Source of the DNA: JAKAAZ01 sp963817855
GTDB lineage: Bacteria; Acidobacteriota; Terriglobia; Terriglobales; Acidobacteriaceae
Assembly: GCA_963817855.1 (NCBI GenBank)
Contig: CAWFQA010000002.1
Location: forward strand, 124,001-188,000
Direction: 5' to 3'
Length of the DNA stretch: 64,000 nt
Shown piece by piece: positions 62,099 to 64,000 of the stretch. Each line of letters starts with the position of its first letter. Positions within the stretch are counted from its first letter, which is position 1. A model generated the notes under the pieces. That model worked only from the letters and a program-made list of their open reading frames with translations, was not told where the DNA came from and did no database searches. The translations under genes were made by a program, and so were the position numbers.

Positions 62099-64000
62099 AT
62101 GCCAGCAATCCGCCCGCAGTCCATCCAAAAACTCAATTTCCCCACGTTCAACGCCCGATGGTTATTGACTGCCGTGCTGTTGGCGGCGGTTGCCGTCGCT
62201 TTGGCGTGCTGGGGCGGTACAGTGTGGCTGCGACACGCTATGCGAGCCTCTCTGCCGCAGGTGGATGGCACCTTGCATGTGGCGGGTTTGTCGCAGCCTG
62301 TGACGGTTCGGCGGGATGTGCACGGTGTTCCGCACATCACAGCAGCGAACCTGGATGACCTGGTTGTGGCGCAGGGATATGTGACCGCGCAGGATCGGTT
62401 GTGGCAGCTGGATATGCTGCGCCGTTTCGCTTCAGGAAATCTTGCCGAGATTCTGGGCCCTCGAGCGATCGAGCATGATCGCGCCCAGCGCATTCTTGAG
62501 ATCGGCCATGCCGCTGATGCCGCGCTTGCCGCCATGGATCCGGTGGACAAGCATTTCTTTGAAGATTATGCGCGCGGGGTGAATGCCTACATCGCGCAGA
62601 CGCAGGATCATCTTCCGGCGGAGTTTCGGCTGCTGGATTATCGTCCGGCGCCCTGGACGCCGCGCGACTCCATGCTGGTGGCGATGAACCTGATTCAAAC
62701 GCTGAGCGTGGACTTCCCGACCAAGCTGGCACGAGAAAAAATTGAAGCGCGCTTGCACTCGCCCGCTATGATGGATGATTTGTACCCGGTTGGCTCGTGG
62801 CGGGACCATCCGCCCATTTCGACCGCGCCCGACATTACCGCGCCGCAGGTGATTCCGCAGATTCCGCTGGACTCCTCGCAGACGAGCGTGCGACCCAGCG
62901 TGGAAGACCTTCTCCAGTTGCAGCGACTGCTGCCGTCCATACGAATTCCGGATTGCAAAGACTGCGCGCCGGGCTCCAACGACTGGGTGGTGTCCGGAGA
63001 GCACAGCGTGACGGGCAAGCCGCTGCTGTCGAACGACATGCATCTGGATCACACGATTCCAGACACCTGGTATGAGGTGCAACTGACGGCTGGCGACTTC
63101 AACGTTGCGGGGTTGACGCTGCCGGGAGTTCCTTTCGTGATCGCCGGCCACAATTCCGACATCGCCTGGGGCTTTACGCTGATGTATGCCGATCTGCAGG
63201 ATGTGTATGTCGAGCAGACGCACGGCAACGTGTACAAAACCGCGCAGGGATGGCAGCCGTTTCAACAGGATCATGAAGTCATCCATGTGCGCGGCGACCG
63301 CGATGTAACGCTGGATGTGCTGCGAACGGATCATGGGCCGGTGATCACTCCGCTGCTGCCTCATGAAAAGCGGATACTGGCGCTGCGTTGGACTGCGTAC
63401 GATCCTGCCGCTGTGACGCTGCCGTTTTATCAACTGGACAGTGCGCAGAACTGGGACCAGTTTCGTGCCGCGCTGGCGAACCTTGGCGGGCCGCCGGAAA
63501 ACGTGGTCTACGCCGACAGGCAGGGAAACATTGGCTACCAGGCGGCGGGAAAAATCCCAATGCGGCCGCATGGGTTGACAGGCGTTCCCATCACTGACGC
63601 GAACCATGAGTGGCAGGGATACATTCCATTCGACCAGTTGCCGTCGGTGTACAACCCGTTAGGCGGAATTCTGGCCACAGCCAATTCCCGCGTGACCCCG
63701 GACGGGTATGCGTACCCAGTGACGCTCGACTGGGGACCGCCGTATCGCAATGAGCGCATCTGGAAAGTGCTGGCCAGCAAACCGAAGTTGTCCGCGGCTG
63801 ACATGCTGGCGCTACAGAACGATGTCTACTCGACACTTGACCAGGAATTGGCGCAGCGATTTGCCTATGCCATCGATCATGCGGCGCACTCGGGCCATAG
63901 ATTGCGTGAAGCGGCCGACCTGATGCGCACCTGGGACGGAAATATGACGATTCCGTCGGTGGCAGCAACGATCGTGGACGCGTCGCGCGATGCATTATGG
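62099..64000 (+). CDS. Penicillin acylase family protein (partial, runs off the right edge)
   Basis: 634 codons are visible without a stop, so the gene continues past the window. An N-terminal membrane anchor (WLLTAVLLAAVAVALACWGG) is followed by the acylase A-chain (VRRDVHGVPHI, VAQGYVTAQDRLWQLDML). The Ntn nucleophile serine is at the start of the B-chain, in the GSNDWV segment preceded by GCAP-like KDCAPG. Autocatalytic cleavage before that Ser yields the mature N-terminal-nucleophile hydrolase. IPDTWYEVQL and AWGFTLMYADLQDVY are also conserved. Substrates in this family include acyl-homoserine lactones and other N-acyl amides. Exported or periplasmic. Start ATG 62099 lacks a strong ribosome site. 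Confidence 0.88.
   Translation, partial: MPAIRPQSIQKLNFPTFNARWLLTAVLLAAVAVALACWGGTVWLRHAMRASLPQVDGTLHVAGLSQPVTVRRDVHGVPHITAANLDDLVVAQGYVTAQDRLWQLDMLRRFASGNLAEILGPRAIEHDRAQRILEIGHAADAALAAMDPVDKHFFEDYARGVNAYIAQTQDHLPAEFRLLDYRPAPWTPRDSMLVAMNLIQTLSVDFPTKLAREKIEARLHSPAMMDDLYPVGSWRDHPPISTAPDITAPQVIPQIPLDSSQTSVRPSVEDLLQLQRLLPSIRIPDCKDCAPGSNDWVVSGEHSVTGKPLLSNDMHLDHTIPDTWYEVQLTAGDFNVAGLTLPGVPFVIAGHNSDIAWGFTLMYADLQDVYVEQTHGNVYKTAQGWQPFQQDHEVIHVRGDRDVTLDVLRTDHGPVITPLLPHEKRILALRWTAYDPAAVTLPFYQLDSAQNWDQFRAALANLGGPPENVVYADRQGNIGYQAAGKIPMRPHGLTGVPITDANHEWQGYIPFDQLPSVYNPLGGILATANSRVTPDGYAYPVTLDWGPPYRNERIWKVLASKPKLSAADMLALQNDVYSTLDQELAQRFAYAIDHAAHSGHRLREAADLMRTWDGNMTIPSVAATIVDASRDALW

Noticed and set aside
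62432..63607. 391-residue minus-strand open frame
   Set aside because: Antisense to the penicillin acylase gene, which has an uninterrupted frame, a membrane anchor and family motifs up to the window edge.

Overview
This 64 kb window is high-GC bacterial chromosome, dense in genes. The best fit is a member of the Acidobacteriota (Terriglobia-like). That is an inference from gene flavour, since no rRNA is present: a secreted proline/threonine-linked Ig/GH16 protein, DUF1080 and Gfo/Idh/MocA sugar enzymes with Tat leaders, a lipase-maturation-factor homologue, and a secretin fused to a cohesin-like domain next to pseudopilins.

Layout. (1) 0-11.6 kb: a plus-strand exopolysaccharide cluster with a flippase, two GT4 and one GT2 glycosyltransferases, a polymerase/ligase-like membrane protein, a UDP-sugar 6-dehydrogenase, an asparagine-synthase-type amidotransferase and an ArnT-like glycosyltransferase. 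The last two are frameshifted. (2) 11.7-14.3 kb: a secreted GH16-type protein with a 351 bp Pro/Thr repeat, then a gene-poor stretch holding the orphan 3' end of a tRNA. (3) 14.3-24.5 kb: glycogen debranching enzyme plus GT4, a LeuA/CimA-like synthase, a frameshifted GH127-like enzyme, a secreted unknown, and a desaturase-Rieske-NqrF-type fusion. (4) 24.6-37.2 kb: ten co-directional minus-strand genes (DUF1080, Gfo/Idh, FAD amine-oxidase/CrtI-like, lipase maturation factor, VKOR-like, SDR, GMC oxidoreductase, its small subunit, an internally duplicated membrane protein, a TPP enzyme). These look like an oxidative sugar-modification operon. A divergent enolase-superfamily gene with a stop codon and a glucose-dehydrogenase-like SDR follow. 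(5) 39.4-50.7 kb: housekeeping genes: mscS-type channel, polyprenyl synthase, yajQ, tatD, metG, argS, pepA, smpB. (6) 50.9-55.4 kb: secretin and two pseudopilins plus a urocanase-like unknown. (7) 55.4-64 kb: engB, DHH phosphoesterase, glutaminyl cyclase, CPBP protease, membrane protein, ABM monooxygenase, response regulator, Crp/Fnr regulator, and a penicillin acylase that runs off the right edge.

The main functional hypothesis is that region 4 makes and processes keto-sugars: a GMC flavoprotein with its small subunit oxidises a sugar, DUF1080 cleaves keto-glycosides, and Gfo/Idh, SDR, TPP and enolase-superfamily enzymes handle the products. The most unusual single protein is the three-module oxygenase at 22.2-24.5 kb. 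A technical point affects reading of the whole window. Eight reading-frame breaks in otherwise conserved genes all need removal of exactly one base, which looks more like systematic sequence error than gene decay.
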